A DNA stretch of 64,000 bases from Acidobacteriota bacterium (lineage in GTDB: Bacteria; Acidobacteriota; Vicinamibacteria; Vicinamibacterales; UBA2999): NCBI GenBank assembly GCA_018000455.1, contig JAGNJW010000007.1:62001-126000 (forward strand), given 5' to 3'. The translations under genes were made by a program, and so were the position numbers. A model generated the notes under the pieces. It searched no databases. It saw only the letters and a list, made by a program, of their open reading frames with translations, and had not been told where the DNA came from. Within the stretch, counting starts at the first letter, position 1; every line of letters begins with the position of its first letter. Below, in pieces: positions 26,154 through 34,161 of this stretch.

Positions 26154-27575
26154 CTAGCGCGAACGCGCCAGATCGACGACGACATCGTAAAAATAGCGGA
26201 CGAACTTATGGAGCTCCGCTTCGTTGATGCGCTCCTGGTCGCTGTGCGCACCGAAACCCTTGGGGCCATCCTCGATGTCGATGGCCGGCCCCACGCCGTA
26301 GCACTGCACACCCTTGGCGCGCAGGTAGGCCATGTCGGTCGCTCCGGTGCTCATGGCCGGCAGCGTGATGACGTTGTAGTGCTTCTTGACGTTGGCCTCG
26401 ATGGCGGCAAAGGCGTCGGTGTTCAGGCGCGAGATGCCGTTCGGGCGCGTATCGCGGGCGCCGTAGCTGACCTCGACCGTCGGATCGTTGACGACCTTCT
26501 TCACCATCTCGAGGAAGGCCGCCGGATCCTGATCCGGCATCATGCGCACGTCGAGGGTGGCCTTCACTTCCGACGGGATGACGTTGGTGCGGTAGCCGGC
26601 ATTGATCATCGTCGGCGAGATGGAGGTGCGGATCGTCGACGCGTGGCGCGGCTCGTTGTCGAGGAAGTACTCGTCGGCCGCGTCCTGCACCTTCGGGTCG
26701 GTGCTCAGGATGGCGCGGTAGCGTTCGGCGGGCGCCGGGTCCGAGATGCTGGCCAGGCGCTTGAAGTAGGCGGCCGTCGTCTCGTTGAAGCTGATGGGCG
26801 GCTTCCACTTCGCCACCGTCGACACCGCGGTCGTGAGCTTCACGACCGCGTTCGTGCGCAGGGGCACCGAGCCGTGGCCCGCCGTGCCGCGGGCCGTCAA
26901 TTCGATGGCGCGCGGAATCTTCTCGAGGGTCTGAATTGACGCGAACGTGACCTTGCCGCCCTGGCGGTTGAAGCTGCCGCCCTCGGCGAGACAATACTCC
27001 GCCTCGATCTTGGGGAACCGGGCGTCTTCGGTCATGTGGGCGATGCCGTACTTGACCGCCCCTTCCTCGCCCGCCTCGAAGAGTGCGATGACGTCGCGAT
27101 CGAGCGGCACGTTCTGGCGCTTGAGCATCAGCAGCGTCATCATGGTCGCCGCCACGTTGTCCTTGTCGTCGACCGTGCCGCGTCCGTAGATATAGCCATC
27201 CTGGCGGAGGGCGCTGAAGGGCGGATGGGTCCACTTCTTCTCGTCGATGTTCACCGTGTCGGTGTGCGCCATGAGCAGGAGCGGACGCTTCTTCCCGGAG
27301 CCCTTGAGGCGGGCCACGAGGTTGGGCCGGTGGTCCTCGAGCGCGAAGGTCTCGGTGGGGATGCCTGCCGCCTCGAGCACGGTCCGGATGTAGTCGACGA
27401 CCGGCTTTTCGATGCCCGGGGGCGTGGTGGGCGGGTCGGTCGAGTCGATCTGGACGATGGCCGTGAAATGCTTCAGGGTCTCGGCATCCACGGCCGCCCA
27501 GTCGATGGCCGGGCCCTGCGCCGTGGCCGAGCCGGTGGCGGCGATGACCAGGGCAACCAGCACCAGTCTTCTCAT
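26154..27575 (-). CDS. M20-family metallopeptidase
   Basis: A 473-aa exported peptidase (signal peptide to about residue 20, TGSATAQ). Zinc-ligand motifs: MAHTDTV (His104, with Asp106), GTVDDKDN (Asp136), EAGEEG (Glu170/171) and a C-terminal GAHSDQE His. The dimerisation domain lies in between (AGHGSVP). It would split dipeptides or N-acyl amino acids in the periplasm, releasing amino acids for the permease two genes downstream. The ATG at 27575 is preceded by a leaderless-type TACCAT. It is the first gene of the four-gene operon. Confidence 0.92.
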   Translation of the reverse strand: MRRLVLVALVIAATGSATAQGPAIDWAAVDAETLKHFTAIVQIDSTDPPTTPPGIEKPVVDYIRTVLEAAGIPTETFALEDHRPNLVARLKGSGKKRPLLLMAHTDTVNIDEKKWTHPPFSALRQDGYIYGRGTVDDKDNVAATMMTLLMLKRQNVPLDRDVIALFEAGEEGAVKYGIAHMTEDARFPKIEAEYCLAEGGSFNRQGGKVTFASIQTLEKIPRAIELTARGTAGHGSVPLRTNAVVKLTTAVSTVAKWKPPISFNETTAAYFKRLASISDPAPAERYRAILSTDPKVQDAADEYFLDNEPRHASTIRTSISPTMINAGYRTNVIPSEVKATLDVRMMPDQDPAAFLEMVKKVVNDPTVEVSYGARDTRPNGISRLNTDAFAAIEANVKKHYNVITLPAMSTGATDMAYLRAKGVQCYGVGPAIDIEDGPKGFGAHSDQERINEAELHKFVRYFYDVVVDLARSR

Positions 27576-27582
27576 GCGCGGG

Positions 27583-27588
27583 ATGGTA
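27583..27588 (-). promoter_or_regulatory. Leaderless-type -10 of the M20 peptidase operon
   Basis: On the minus strand TACCAT ends 7 bases before the ATG at 27575, with no Shine-Dalgarno. Confidence 0.5.
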
Positions 27589-27657
27589 ACACGGGAGATC
27601 CGGGGCACCTGGCGCGCGCCGTCGGGCTCAATTTCGTGAAGCCGCTGACGATTTTGT

Positions 27658-27663
27658 TATACG
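27658..27663 (+). promoter_or_regulatory. Possible -10 of the PilZ-like gene
   Basis: TATACG lies in the AT-richest stretch of this gap, about 90 bases before the chosen ATG. The -35 region is weak. Confidence 0.3.
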
Positions 27664-27754
27664 CTCACGCCGTTCGCGCCACCATCGGCGCGAGAGTTTG
27701 GTCAAAACCCCCTGGGCCGAACTGGCAAAACGATTGCAATCTTGTCAGGCCGTC

Positions 27755-28552
27755 ATGTCTTCGTCACCCCGCGTCGGTGTTGCGTGCCCCCGCCCCGTCG
27801 AACGCACGGCGGTCGCCGATTGGCTGCGCTCGGCTGGTTTCGAACCCGTGATCCTCGTGGATGCCTGTTTCGTCGCCTCCGAGCTCACCGGTCGGCCGCC
27901 CGTGTTGGTCGTGTCCGACGCCAGCCTCCTGACTCCGCATTTCATCCAGGCCATGCGCAAGGGCGATTCAAACCGCTCCATCCTGGCGATTGGCGACGAG
28001 GGCGACCCGAACGAAAAGGCCCTCACGCGCAAAGGCGTGTCCTTCCACGTGCGCCCGCTCACCGAGGCGGCTCTGGTGCTGGCCGTGACGCTGGCGCAGG
28101 CCGAGAGCCGCACGTCGCGGCGCTCCGAACGCAAGATGGTGGCGCGACTGGCCACTTCGATCGAAGGCGCGGCCGCCGTGCTGCTCGATGTGAGCGCCGA
28201 GGGACTGCGCCTGGAAGTGGACGCGGCGGGCGGCTCGAAGCTGTCGCCGCAGTTCGTGGTGCAGGTGCCGCTCTTGAAGATCGGCGTCCCGGTGCAGCGC
28301 GTGTGGGTGAAATCGGCGGCGGCTGGCCCGATCCGCAAGGTGCAATGCGGGGCAACGCTGCTCGCCACCGACGAGCGCACGACAAGGGCGTGGCAGCGTC
28401 TGGCCGACCCGGCAACCGGACACTTCGTGGTGCCGCGGCCGGCGGCCGCCAAGGTCGGCGCCGACGGGATCTTCGACCGCGTGTCGTCGCTCCTCTCGAA
28501 CACACCGATCGTCGGCTCGCTGGCGCATCTGCCGTGGCGCGGTCGCTCGTAA
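27755..28552 (+). CDS. Receiver-like plus PilZ-like domain protein
   Basis: About 265 aa. Residues ~5-115 resemble a degenerate response-regulator fold (RVGVACPRPVERTAVADWL, VLVVSDASLL, SILAIGDEGD, KGVSFHVRPLT), where the phospho-acceptor region reads SDAS. Residues ~125-215 resemble a PilZ domain: an RRSERK start and LLDVSAEGLRLEVD match the (R)xxxR and D/NxSxxG signatures that bind c-di-GMP. It is probably a c-di-GMP-responsive cytoplasmic protein. I used the ATG at 27755; a TTG at 27698 is also in frame. No linked partner is evident. Confidence 0.6.
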   Translation: MSSSPRVGVACPRPVERTAVADWLRSAGFEPVILVDACFVASELTGRPPVLVVSDASLLTPHFIQAMRKGDSNRSILAIGDEGDPNEKALTRKGVSFHVRPLTEAALVLAVTLAQAESRTSRRSERKMVARLATSIEGAAAVLLDVSAEGLRLEVDAAGGSKLSPQFVVQVPLLKIGVPVQRVWVKSAAAGPIRKVQCGATLLATDERTTRAWQRLADPATGHFVVPRPAAAKVGADGIFDRVSSLLSNTPIVGSLAHLPWRGRS

Positions 28553-28648
28553 GATCGGGGCAATACCGGGCGTTTGCGCCCTCCTGCGACGACTACGACA
28601 CAACTATTACAGTCGGCCTGCGGCAATCCCGCTAGCCTTGATGGGCGT

Positions 28649-29554
28649 ATGAAGCCCATCTCCTCAATCTACGGTCGCAAGTCCGCAACCGGCCTCAACT
28701 GGATCACCTTCATTGCGATGACGGTGTACCACATCGGTGCCGTGGCGGCGCTCTTCTACATCGACTCCGGCGCCATCCTGGCCGCCGCAATCCTGTGGTG
28801 GATCACCGGCAGCCTCGGCATCGGCATGGCGTATCACCGCCTGCTGACGCACCGCGGCTACAAGTGCCCGAAGTGGGTGGAGTACGTGCTCACCACCTGC
28901 GGCGCGCTGGCGCTCGAGGGCGGCCCGATCTTCTGGGTGGCCACCCACCGCATCCACCACCAGCTCTCCGACAAGGAAGGCGATCCGCACACGCCCAAGG
29001 AAGGGGCGTGGTGGGCCCACATCGGCTGGATCATGTTCGGCCAGGCGATGCACCACGACACGAACATCCTCAAGCGCTACGTGCCCGACCTGAGCAAGGA
29101 CCGGTACCACGTCTGGCTCACGACCTGGCACTGGATCCCGCAGGTGGTCGTCGGCCTGGCACTGCTCGCCTACGGCGGCCTGCCCTACGTGCTGTGGGGC
29201 GTCTTCTTCCGCACGACCTTCGGCCTGCACGCAACGTGGTTGGTCAACTCGGCCACCCACATGTGGGGCTACAAGAACTTCCGCACGCGCGACGACTCGC
29301 GCAACCTGTGGTGGGTGGGCCTGCTGGCCTGGGGCGAGGGCTGGCACAACAACCACCACGCCCATCCGGTGTCGATGCGTCACGGTCTGGCATGGTACGA
29401 GTTCGACATGAACTACATCCAGATCAAGTTGCTCGAGAAGCTCGGCCTGGCGTGGGACCTCAAGGTGGCCCGCATGCCCAAGGACGCCTCGGAGATCGTC
29501 CCGCAGGAATCGCCCGACGCGGTCGACATCTCGGACGCCGCCCCGGTGGTGTAG
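28649..29554 (+). CDS. Acyl-CoA (delta-9 type) fatty acid desaturase
   Basis: A 301-aa membrane di-iron desaturase. Three histidine boxes are visible: HRLLTHRG, HRIHHQLSD and HNNHHAHP. Four hydrophobic helices surround them. It introduces a double bond into saturated acyl chains and so adjusts membrane fluidity. The ATG at 28649 gives the natural start KPISSIYG; in-frame sequence further upstream is not conserved-looking. A terminator hairpin follows, so it is monocistronic. Confidence 0.94.
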   Translation: MKPISSIYGRKSATGLNWITFIAMTVYHIGAVAALFYIDSGAILAAAILWWITGSLGIGMAYHRLLTHRGYKCPKWVEYVLTTCGALALEGGPIFWVATHRIHHQLSDKEGDPHTPKEGAWWAHIGWIMFGQAMHHDTNILKRYVPDLSKDRYHVWLTTWHWIPQVVVGLALLAYGGLPYVLWGVFFRTTFGLHATWLVNSATHMWGYKNFRTRDDSRNLWWVGLLAWGEGWHNNHHAHPVSMRHGLAWYEFDMNYIQIKLLEKLGLAWDLKVARMPKDASEIVPQESPDAVDISDAAPVV

Positions 29555-29593
29555 GCACCCCAGTGGGGTAGACGCCGCGTGGCGGGGACGACC

Positions 29594-29626
29594 AGGGCTC
29601 GGTGGCATTCACCGGGCCCTTCGTTT
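29594..29626 (+). terminator. Terminator after the desaturase gene
   Basis: GGGCTCGGTG (29595-29604) pairs with CACCGGGCCC (29610-29619) with one mismatch around a 5-base loop. It is followed by TTCGTTT. Confidence 0.7.
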
Positions 29627-29655
29627 GTACCCGCGACGCGTCGGCCCCCTGCCCC

Positions 29656-29661
29656 TAGAAT
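29656..29661 (+). promoter_or_regulatory. Leaderless-type -10 of the two-component operon
   Basis: TAGAAT ends 6 bases before the ATG at 29668. Confidence 0.55.
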
Positions 29662-29667
29662 GGGGCG

Positions 29668-30573
29668 ATGACCCGCCGACAGTCGGCCACCGTGGCCTTC
29701 ATCGTCCTGTGCGTCGTGCTCGTGGCGGCGGCGGTGTCGCTGAACATCGGCTGGATGCTCGGCAGCGGCCGGCAGGTGCTGCCGCTCGTGCTGGGCGCGC
29801 TGGCCTTCGCGCTCATCATCGCGGGCATCATCGTCTACACCGTGTTCCTGGTGCGCGAGCTGCGCCGCACGGAACAGCAAGACAGCTTCCTCAACGCCGT
29901 CACCCACGAACTGAAGACGCCGATCGCCTCGATTCGGCTCTACCTCGAGACCTTGCAGGCGCGCGACACCTCCGAGGCGCAGCGGCAGGAGTTTTACAAG
30001 GTCATGCTGGACGACGCCACGCGCCTCCAGTACACGGTGGAGCAGGTGCTGCGGGCGGGCGTGGCGAGTCAGCGGCGCAAGCTCGCGCATCGGGCGCCGG
30101 TGGATCTCGGCGCGCTGGCGCACGAGTGCATCGAGATGACCAGGCGGCGGCACCATCTCGGGGGCGACGCGGTAGCGTTCACCGGCGCGGCGCCCGACCA
30201 GCCGATGATCGTCAACGGCGACATCGACGAGCTGCGCACGGCCATCGGCAATCTGCTCGACAACGCGGTGAAGTACTCGGCCCAGGGCGTGCGCGTCACC
30301 GTGGAACTGGCCGCGCCGACGCCTGACACCCTGCGGGTGCGGGTGCGCGATCGCGGCGTCGGTATTCCGCGGCGTCAGCTGCGGCGCATCTTCAACCGCT
30401 TCCACCGCTTCCAGGCGCGCGGCTTCAGCGTGAAGGGCACCGGACTGGGCCTCTACATCGTGCGTTCGATCGCACGGCAGCACGGCGGGCGCGTCTTTGC
30501 CGAAAGCGAGGGCGAAGGGGCCGGCGCCACGTTCACGCTGGAACTGCCGAAGGCGGCGAGAGGCGCCCTGTGA
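29668..30573 (+). CDS. Membrane sensor histidine kinase
   Basis: A 301-aa kinase with two N-terminal transmembrane helices (about 8-30 and 38-62) and almost no periplasmic loop, so it may sense a membrane signal or partner. HisKA has the phospho-accepting His in AVTHELKTPIAS (near residue 82). The ATPase core has NLLDNAVKYS (N box), DRGVGIP (G1) and GTGLGLYIV (G2). It overlaps the response-regulator gene by 4 bases and so forms a two-component pair. Confidence 0.94.
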   Translation: MTRRQSATVAFIVLCVVLVAAAVSLNIGWMLGSGRQVLPLVLGALAFALIIAGIIVYTVFLVRELRRTEQQDSFLNAVTHELKTPIASIRLYLETLQARDTSEAQRQEFYKVMLDDATRLQYTVEQVLRAGVASQRRKLAHRAPVDLGALAHECIEMTRRRHHLGGDAVAFTGAAPDQPMIVNGDIDELRTAIGNLLDNAVKYSAQGVRVTVELAAPTPDTLRVRVRDRGVGIPRRQLRRIFNRFHRFQARGFSVKGTGLGLYIVRSIARQHGGRVFAESEGEGAGATFTLELPKAARGAL

Positions 30574-31295
30574 GTCGCATCCTCATCGTGGAGGACGAGC
30601 GGCATCTGGCCGACGGACTGCGCTTCAATCTCGAGGCCGACGGTCACGAGGTGCAGATCGCCGGCGACGGCGTCGAGGCGCTCGAGGTGCTGCGTGCCGA
30701 TCGCGGGGGTTACGACGTCGTCGTGCTCGACGTGATGCTGCCGCGCATGGACGGCTTCGACGTCGCGCACACACTGCGGGCCGAGAGCGACTTCGTTCCG
30801 ATCCTGATGCTGACGGCGCGGGCTCGGCCGGAAGACGTGCTGCAGGGCTTCGAAAGCGGGGCCGACGACTACCTGCCGAAGCCATTCGAGCTGGCCATCC
30901 TGCTGGCGCGGGTGAAGGGCCTGCTCAGGCGGCGGCAGTGGCTACGCGGCCCGACCGAGCCGCCGAAGGCCGCCGCCGCGCCGCCGACCGCGGCCGACGT
31001 CCTGGTGTTTGCGGGCCATCGTCTCGACCTGCGCGCGCTCGAGCTGCACGCCCGCGGCCGCGCCTATCGCCTGACGATGATGGAAGCCGACCTGCTCGCG
31101 TATCTGGTCCGGCACGCCGGCCGGGTCGTCTCGCGCAAGGCTATCCTGGAAGACGTGTGGGGCCTGCATGAAGACACCGACACACGCGCCATCGACAACT
31201 TCATCGTGCGGCTGCGGCGCTATCTCGAAGCCGACCCGGCTAAGCCGACGCTGATCGTGACCGTCCGCGGCGTCGGCTACCGACTGCAGCTGTAG
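30570..31295 (+). CDS. OmpR-family response regulator
   Basis: A 241-aa transcription factor. The receiver domain (1-120) has the acidic pocket EDE (about 8-10), phospho-Asp in VVLDVMLPRMDG (near 52), Thr in MLTARA and Lys in YLPKPF. A winged-helix DNA-binding domain occupies about 145-240 (LTMMEADLLAYLVRHAG, VSRKAILEDVWG, VTVRGVGYRL). It is coupled to the upstream kinase by a 4-base overlap. Its target genes are not evident. Confidence 0.95.
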   Translation: MSRILIVEDERHLADGLRFNLEADGHEVQIAGDGVEALEVLRADRGGYDVVVLDVMLPRMDGFDVAHTLRAESDFVPILMLTARARPEDVLQGFESGADDYLPKPFELAILLARVKGLLRRRQWLRGPTEPPKAAAAPPTAADVLVFAGHRLDLRALELHARGRAYRLTMMEADLLAYLVRHAGRVVSRKAILEDVWGLHEDTDTRAIDNFIVRLRRYLEADPAKPTLIVTVRGVGYRLQL

Positions 31296-31297
31296 GA

Positions 31298-31360
31298 AAC
31301 GCCCCTGCCCCATTTGGCACGAAAACGGCGCAATCCGCGTGCCGTTGGGGACAGGGGCTT
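31298..31360. terminator. Bidirectional terminator between convergent genes
   Basis: GCCCCTGCCCCA and GGCAC (31301-31320) pair with GTGCC and TGGGGACAGGGGC (31339-31358), with small bulges. The hairpin separates the response regulator from the convergent phytase-like gene. Confidence 0.65.
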
Positions 31361-32499
31361 CAGTCCAGGGCGATCCAGATGAAGGCCGTCGTCTGGGTGG
31401 CGCGGAAGTTGTCGTCGCTCACGAGCAGGATCGTCCGCTCGCCGCGCGGGCCCCGAGGGCCGAAGGCGATGCCTTCGAAGTTCGAAAGCGTCGCGAGCAA
31501 CGGCGGCATCTGCGCCCGCCAGTCCGCGAGGTCGAGCACGAGGCGTTTCGGCGCGGGCACGGGCGCGCGGCCCTCGAGCGACGGCAGCGTCGAGACGTCG
31601 TCGGCCCCCTCGAGTGACACCTCGTAGAGCCGCACTGGGTTGTAGGCGGGCGCGCCCGCGGCGCCAACGAGGCACGCGCGCTCGAGGGCGAGCAGCGTCG
31701 TGTTGCTCAGAGCCAGAAGGTCTGACAGGCCGTTCTGGCCGTCCTCGCACGCCGGCCCGTAGCCGGCCACCGCTGGCGTCGGCTCGAGCTGATACGGCCA
31801 CTCGCGCGCCGGCGACCAGCTACGGTCGGCCAGCCGCACGAACTCGACGAGCCGCACCAGCCCACCGCGCGACTGGCTCGACACAGGGCCATCCTGCGCC
31901 AGCGGCTGCTCGAGACCACTCACCAGGCGTCCGTCGGGCGTGGAGGTGAGACTCTCGAGGCCCAGGTTGTGCCGCACACCCGAAGTCTTGTCGGCGGGAT
32001 CGATCGTGAAGTGCGGGCGCGGCCGGACGACGTCGGTCACGACGCCGTCACCGGTGGCGAAGAGCACCCGCGGCTGGCGGGCCACGCCGCCCCGGTCGAG
32101 GTGCCCTTCGTGCGTCACGGCGAACGACCCATCGGGAAACATCGCCAGCCCTTCCATGTCGAGGGCCGTGAGGGTGTCGTCCGGCAGGCCCGGCGCCAGC
32201 GTCAGTCGCGTGACCGCCGTGGGCTTCACCGCGAGCGTCGAGCCGAGCGCGATCTCCATCCAGACCAGCCGCGGCACGCGGATGTCGTCACTCGCCCCGG
32301 CCCAGCGTCCGCTGGTCCCATCAAACGCCAGTCCCGACAGACTGCCCACGGCCAGCCCGTCAACCGCGGGCAGCGTGCCGGCCGGGGCGACGAACACGCC
32401 GAGCAGGCGCGGCGCCACCACGGCACGGTCGACCGCCAGGGCCGGCGTCGGCGAGCGAGAGGCACAGGCGGCGGTGGCGCAGAGAACGAGGGCCGCCAC
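31360..32499 (-). CDS. Phytase-like esterase-domain lipoprotein
   Basis: A 379-aa protein of the 'esterase-like activity of phytase' family, a beta-propeller-like fold. Typical motifs are LSGLAFDGTSGRWAGASDD, DMEGLAMFPDGSFAVTHEG, LGLESLTSTPDGRLVSGLEQ and FEGIAFGPRG. A hydrophobic stretch ending in TAAC suggests a lipoprotein. The GTG at 32499 gives only ~11 residues before the Cys and no basic N-terminus; the upstream frame encodes SRFLGRV, so a non-standard or earlier start is likely. The substrate is unknown. Confidence 0.78.
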   Translation of the reverse strand: MAALVLCATAACASRSPTPALAVDRAVVAPRLLGVFVAPAGTLPAVDGLAVGSLSGLAFDGTSGRWAGASDDIRVPRLVWMEIALGSTLAVKPTAVTRLTLAPGLPDDTLTALDMEGLAMFPDGSFAVTHEGHLDRGGVARQPRVLFATGDGVVTDVVRPRPHFTIDPADKTSGVRHNLGLESLTSTPDGRLVSGLEQPLAQDGPVSSQSRGGLVRLVEFVRLADRSWSPAREWPYQLEPTPAVAGYGPACEDGQNGLSDLLALSNTTLLALERACLVGAAGAPAYNPVRLYEVSLEGADDVSTLPSLEGRAPVPAPKRLVLDLADWRAQMPPLLATLSNFEGIAFGPRGPRGERTILLVSDDNFRATQTTAFIWIALD

Positions 32500-32520
32500 G
32501 ACCCGGCCGAGAAACCGCGA

Positions 32521-32526
32521 TATGCT
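32521..32526 (+). promoter_or_regulatory. Putative -10 of the DinB-like gene
   Basis: TATGCT lies 29 bases before the ATG at 32556, giving a ~22-base leader that contains AGGAGG (32545-32550). Confidence 0.45.
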
Positions 32527-32555
32527 CAGACAGTTCCCTTTCCCAGGAGGTATTG

Positions 32556-33080
32556 ATGCAAATGACGCGTAATCTTTGTCTTGCTCTCGTCGCCCTTGCC
32601 CTGGCGACTCCCGCCTTCGCGCAGACCAATCCGGCCACGGCCGCCGCCAAGGCCCAGTTCGGCATGATCAGCGGCGTACTCGAGAAGACCGCTGCGAAGA
32701 TCCCCGAGGATCTTTACACCTACAAGGCTACGCCGGAAGTGCGGTCGTTCGGACAGCTCATCGGCCACATCGCCGACAGCCAGTTCGGCATGTGCGCGAC
32801 GGCGGCCGGCGAGAAGCCACCGCAGGCCGGCATCGAGAAGACGAAGACGTCGAAGGCCGATCTCTCCAAGGCGCTGGCCGACTCGAATGCCTACTGCAAT
32901 ACCGTGATCGCCGGCATGAACGACGAGAAGGGCATGGAGGTCATCAAGTTCTTCACCGGTCCGACGCCGCGGCTCTTCGTGCTGGCCTTCAACGTCGCGC
33001 ACAGCTACGAGCACTACGGCAACCTCGTGACCTACATGCGCCTCAACAAGATCGTACCGCCCTCGAGCGAGGGTCAGTAG
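32556..33080 (+). CDS. Exported DinB-family protein
   Basis: A 174-aa protein with a cleavable signal (ending PAFAQ near residue 23) followed by a four-helix DinB-like domain. Candidate metal-binding histidines are in LIGHIADSQ and AHSYEHYGNLV. DinB/YfiT proteins bind Ni or Zn, and many use thiol cofactors; an exported form is less usual. The ATG has a strong AGGAGG 5 bases upstream. The next gene starts 7 bases later and may be cotranscribed. Confidence 0.85.
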   Translation: MQMTRNLCLALVALALATPAFAQTNPATAAAKAQFGMISGVLEKTAAKIPEDLYTYKATPEVRSFGQLIGHIADSQFGMCATAAGEKPPQAGIEKTKTSKADLSKALADSNAYCNTVIAGMNDEKGMEVIKFFTGPTPRLFVLAFNVAHSYEHYGNLVTYMRLNKIVPPSSEGQ

Positions 33081-33087
33081 AGAGCAC

Positions 33088-34161
33088 GTGGCTGCACCGC
33101 TCGAGCCGTCCGTGTTGAACACGGGTGGACGTCGTCGGCGGTGCGTCTTGCGCCGCGGTTCCTGGCGCGCGGTTGCGCTCGGGATCGCGGCGATGCTTTG
33201 TCAGGGCTGTGCGCCCGCCTACTGGCTGGGCGCGCGGGTGCTCTATGACAAGGCCCCGAGCCCGCCGGCAGTCGAGTTGAACGTGTCCTACGATCCGGCG
33301 GCGCCCGCCGATCCCAAGCGCCAGCTCGATCTCTACCTCCCCGGCACCCGCGACTTCCCCACCGTGGTCTTCGTGCACGGCGGCGGCTGGGCGTGGGGCG
33401 ACCGCACCCAGACCTTCGGCGGCGCCGACGTCTACCGCAATGTCGGCCGCTTTCTCGCCGGCCGCGGCATCGCCACGGCGGTCATCGGCTACCGCCTGGT
33501 GTGGCCGCTCGACTGGCAATCGCAGGTCGGCGACGTGGCGCGCGCCGTTGCGTGGGTGCAAGGCCATATCGCCGACAAGGGCGGACGGGCGGACCGGATC
33601 TTCCTGATGGGCCACTCGGCCGGAGCGCAGCTGGCGGCGCGGGTGGCGACGGATCCGGCGTGGCTGGCGCGTGAACAGGGCACCATCGGCGGCATCTGCG
33701 GCGTGGCCGCCGTCAGCGGGGCCGGCTACGACCTCGGCGACATCGAAACGTATCGCGCCGGTTTCGATCCGCTCTACTTCGCGGAGCGCTTCGGCGGCAG
33801 CCGCCTGGATGGCTCGTGGTGGCGCGACGCGTCGGTGGTGCCGTTCCTCGATGCTGACGATCCGCCGTTCCTGGTCGTGTCGGCCACCGGCGAATCCCGC
33901 GCCCTCAGACGCCAGTCGTCGCTCTTCCACGAGGCGCTCGGCAAGGCCGGCATTCCGTCCACGTTCGTGACGGTCAAGGGCTCGAGCCACGAGCGGATCA
34001 TCCTGGAACTCAGCCGCGACGACAAGACGGCGGGCCCGGCCGTGCTGGCGTTCCTCGCCGACACCCCCTGCCCGCGTCCAGGGCCGTCGCGCCGGGCGCC
34101 AGCGGTTCCAGGCCGCCCGCGCGACCTGGTAGAAGTCGCGCCCAAGCGACTTACGCCTTGA
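33088..34161 (+). CDS. Alpha/beta hydrolase (esterase/lipase-like)
   Basis: A 357-aa enzyme with an N-terminal hydrophobic signal (about 27-41, LCQGC, a possible lipobox). The oxyanion motif is HGGGW (97-101), the nucleophile is Ser177 in GHSAGA, and a likely catalytic His is in GSSHERI near residue 305. It resembles BD-FAE/kynurenine-formamidase-type carboxylesterases acting on small esters. The Pro/Arg-rich last ~40 residues look disordered and overlap the convergent signalling gene by 11 bases. The substrate is unknown. Confidence 0.85.
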   Translation: MAAPLEPSVLNTGGRRRRCVLRRGSWRAVALGIAAMLCQGCAPAYWLGARVLYDKAPSPPAVELNVSYDPAAPADPKRQLDLYLPGTRDFPTVVFVHGGGWAWGDRTQTFGGADVYRNVGRFLAGRGIATAVIGYRLVWPLDWQSQVGDVARAVAWVQGHIADKGGRADRIFLMGHSAGAQLAARVATDPAWLAREQGTIGGICGVAAVSGAGYDLGDIETYRAGFDPLYFAERFGGSRLDGSWWRDASVVPFLDADDPPFLVVSATGESRALRRQSSLFHEALGKAGIPSTFVTVKGSSHERIILELSRDDKTAGPAVLAFLADTPCPRPGPSRRAPAVPGRPRDLVEVAPKRLTP

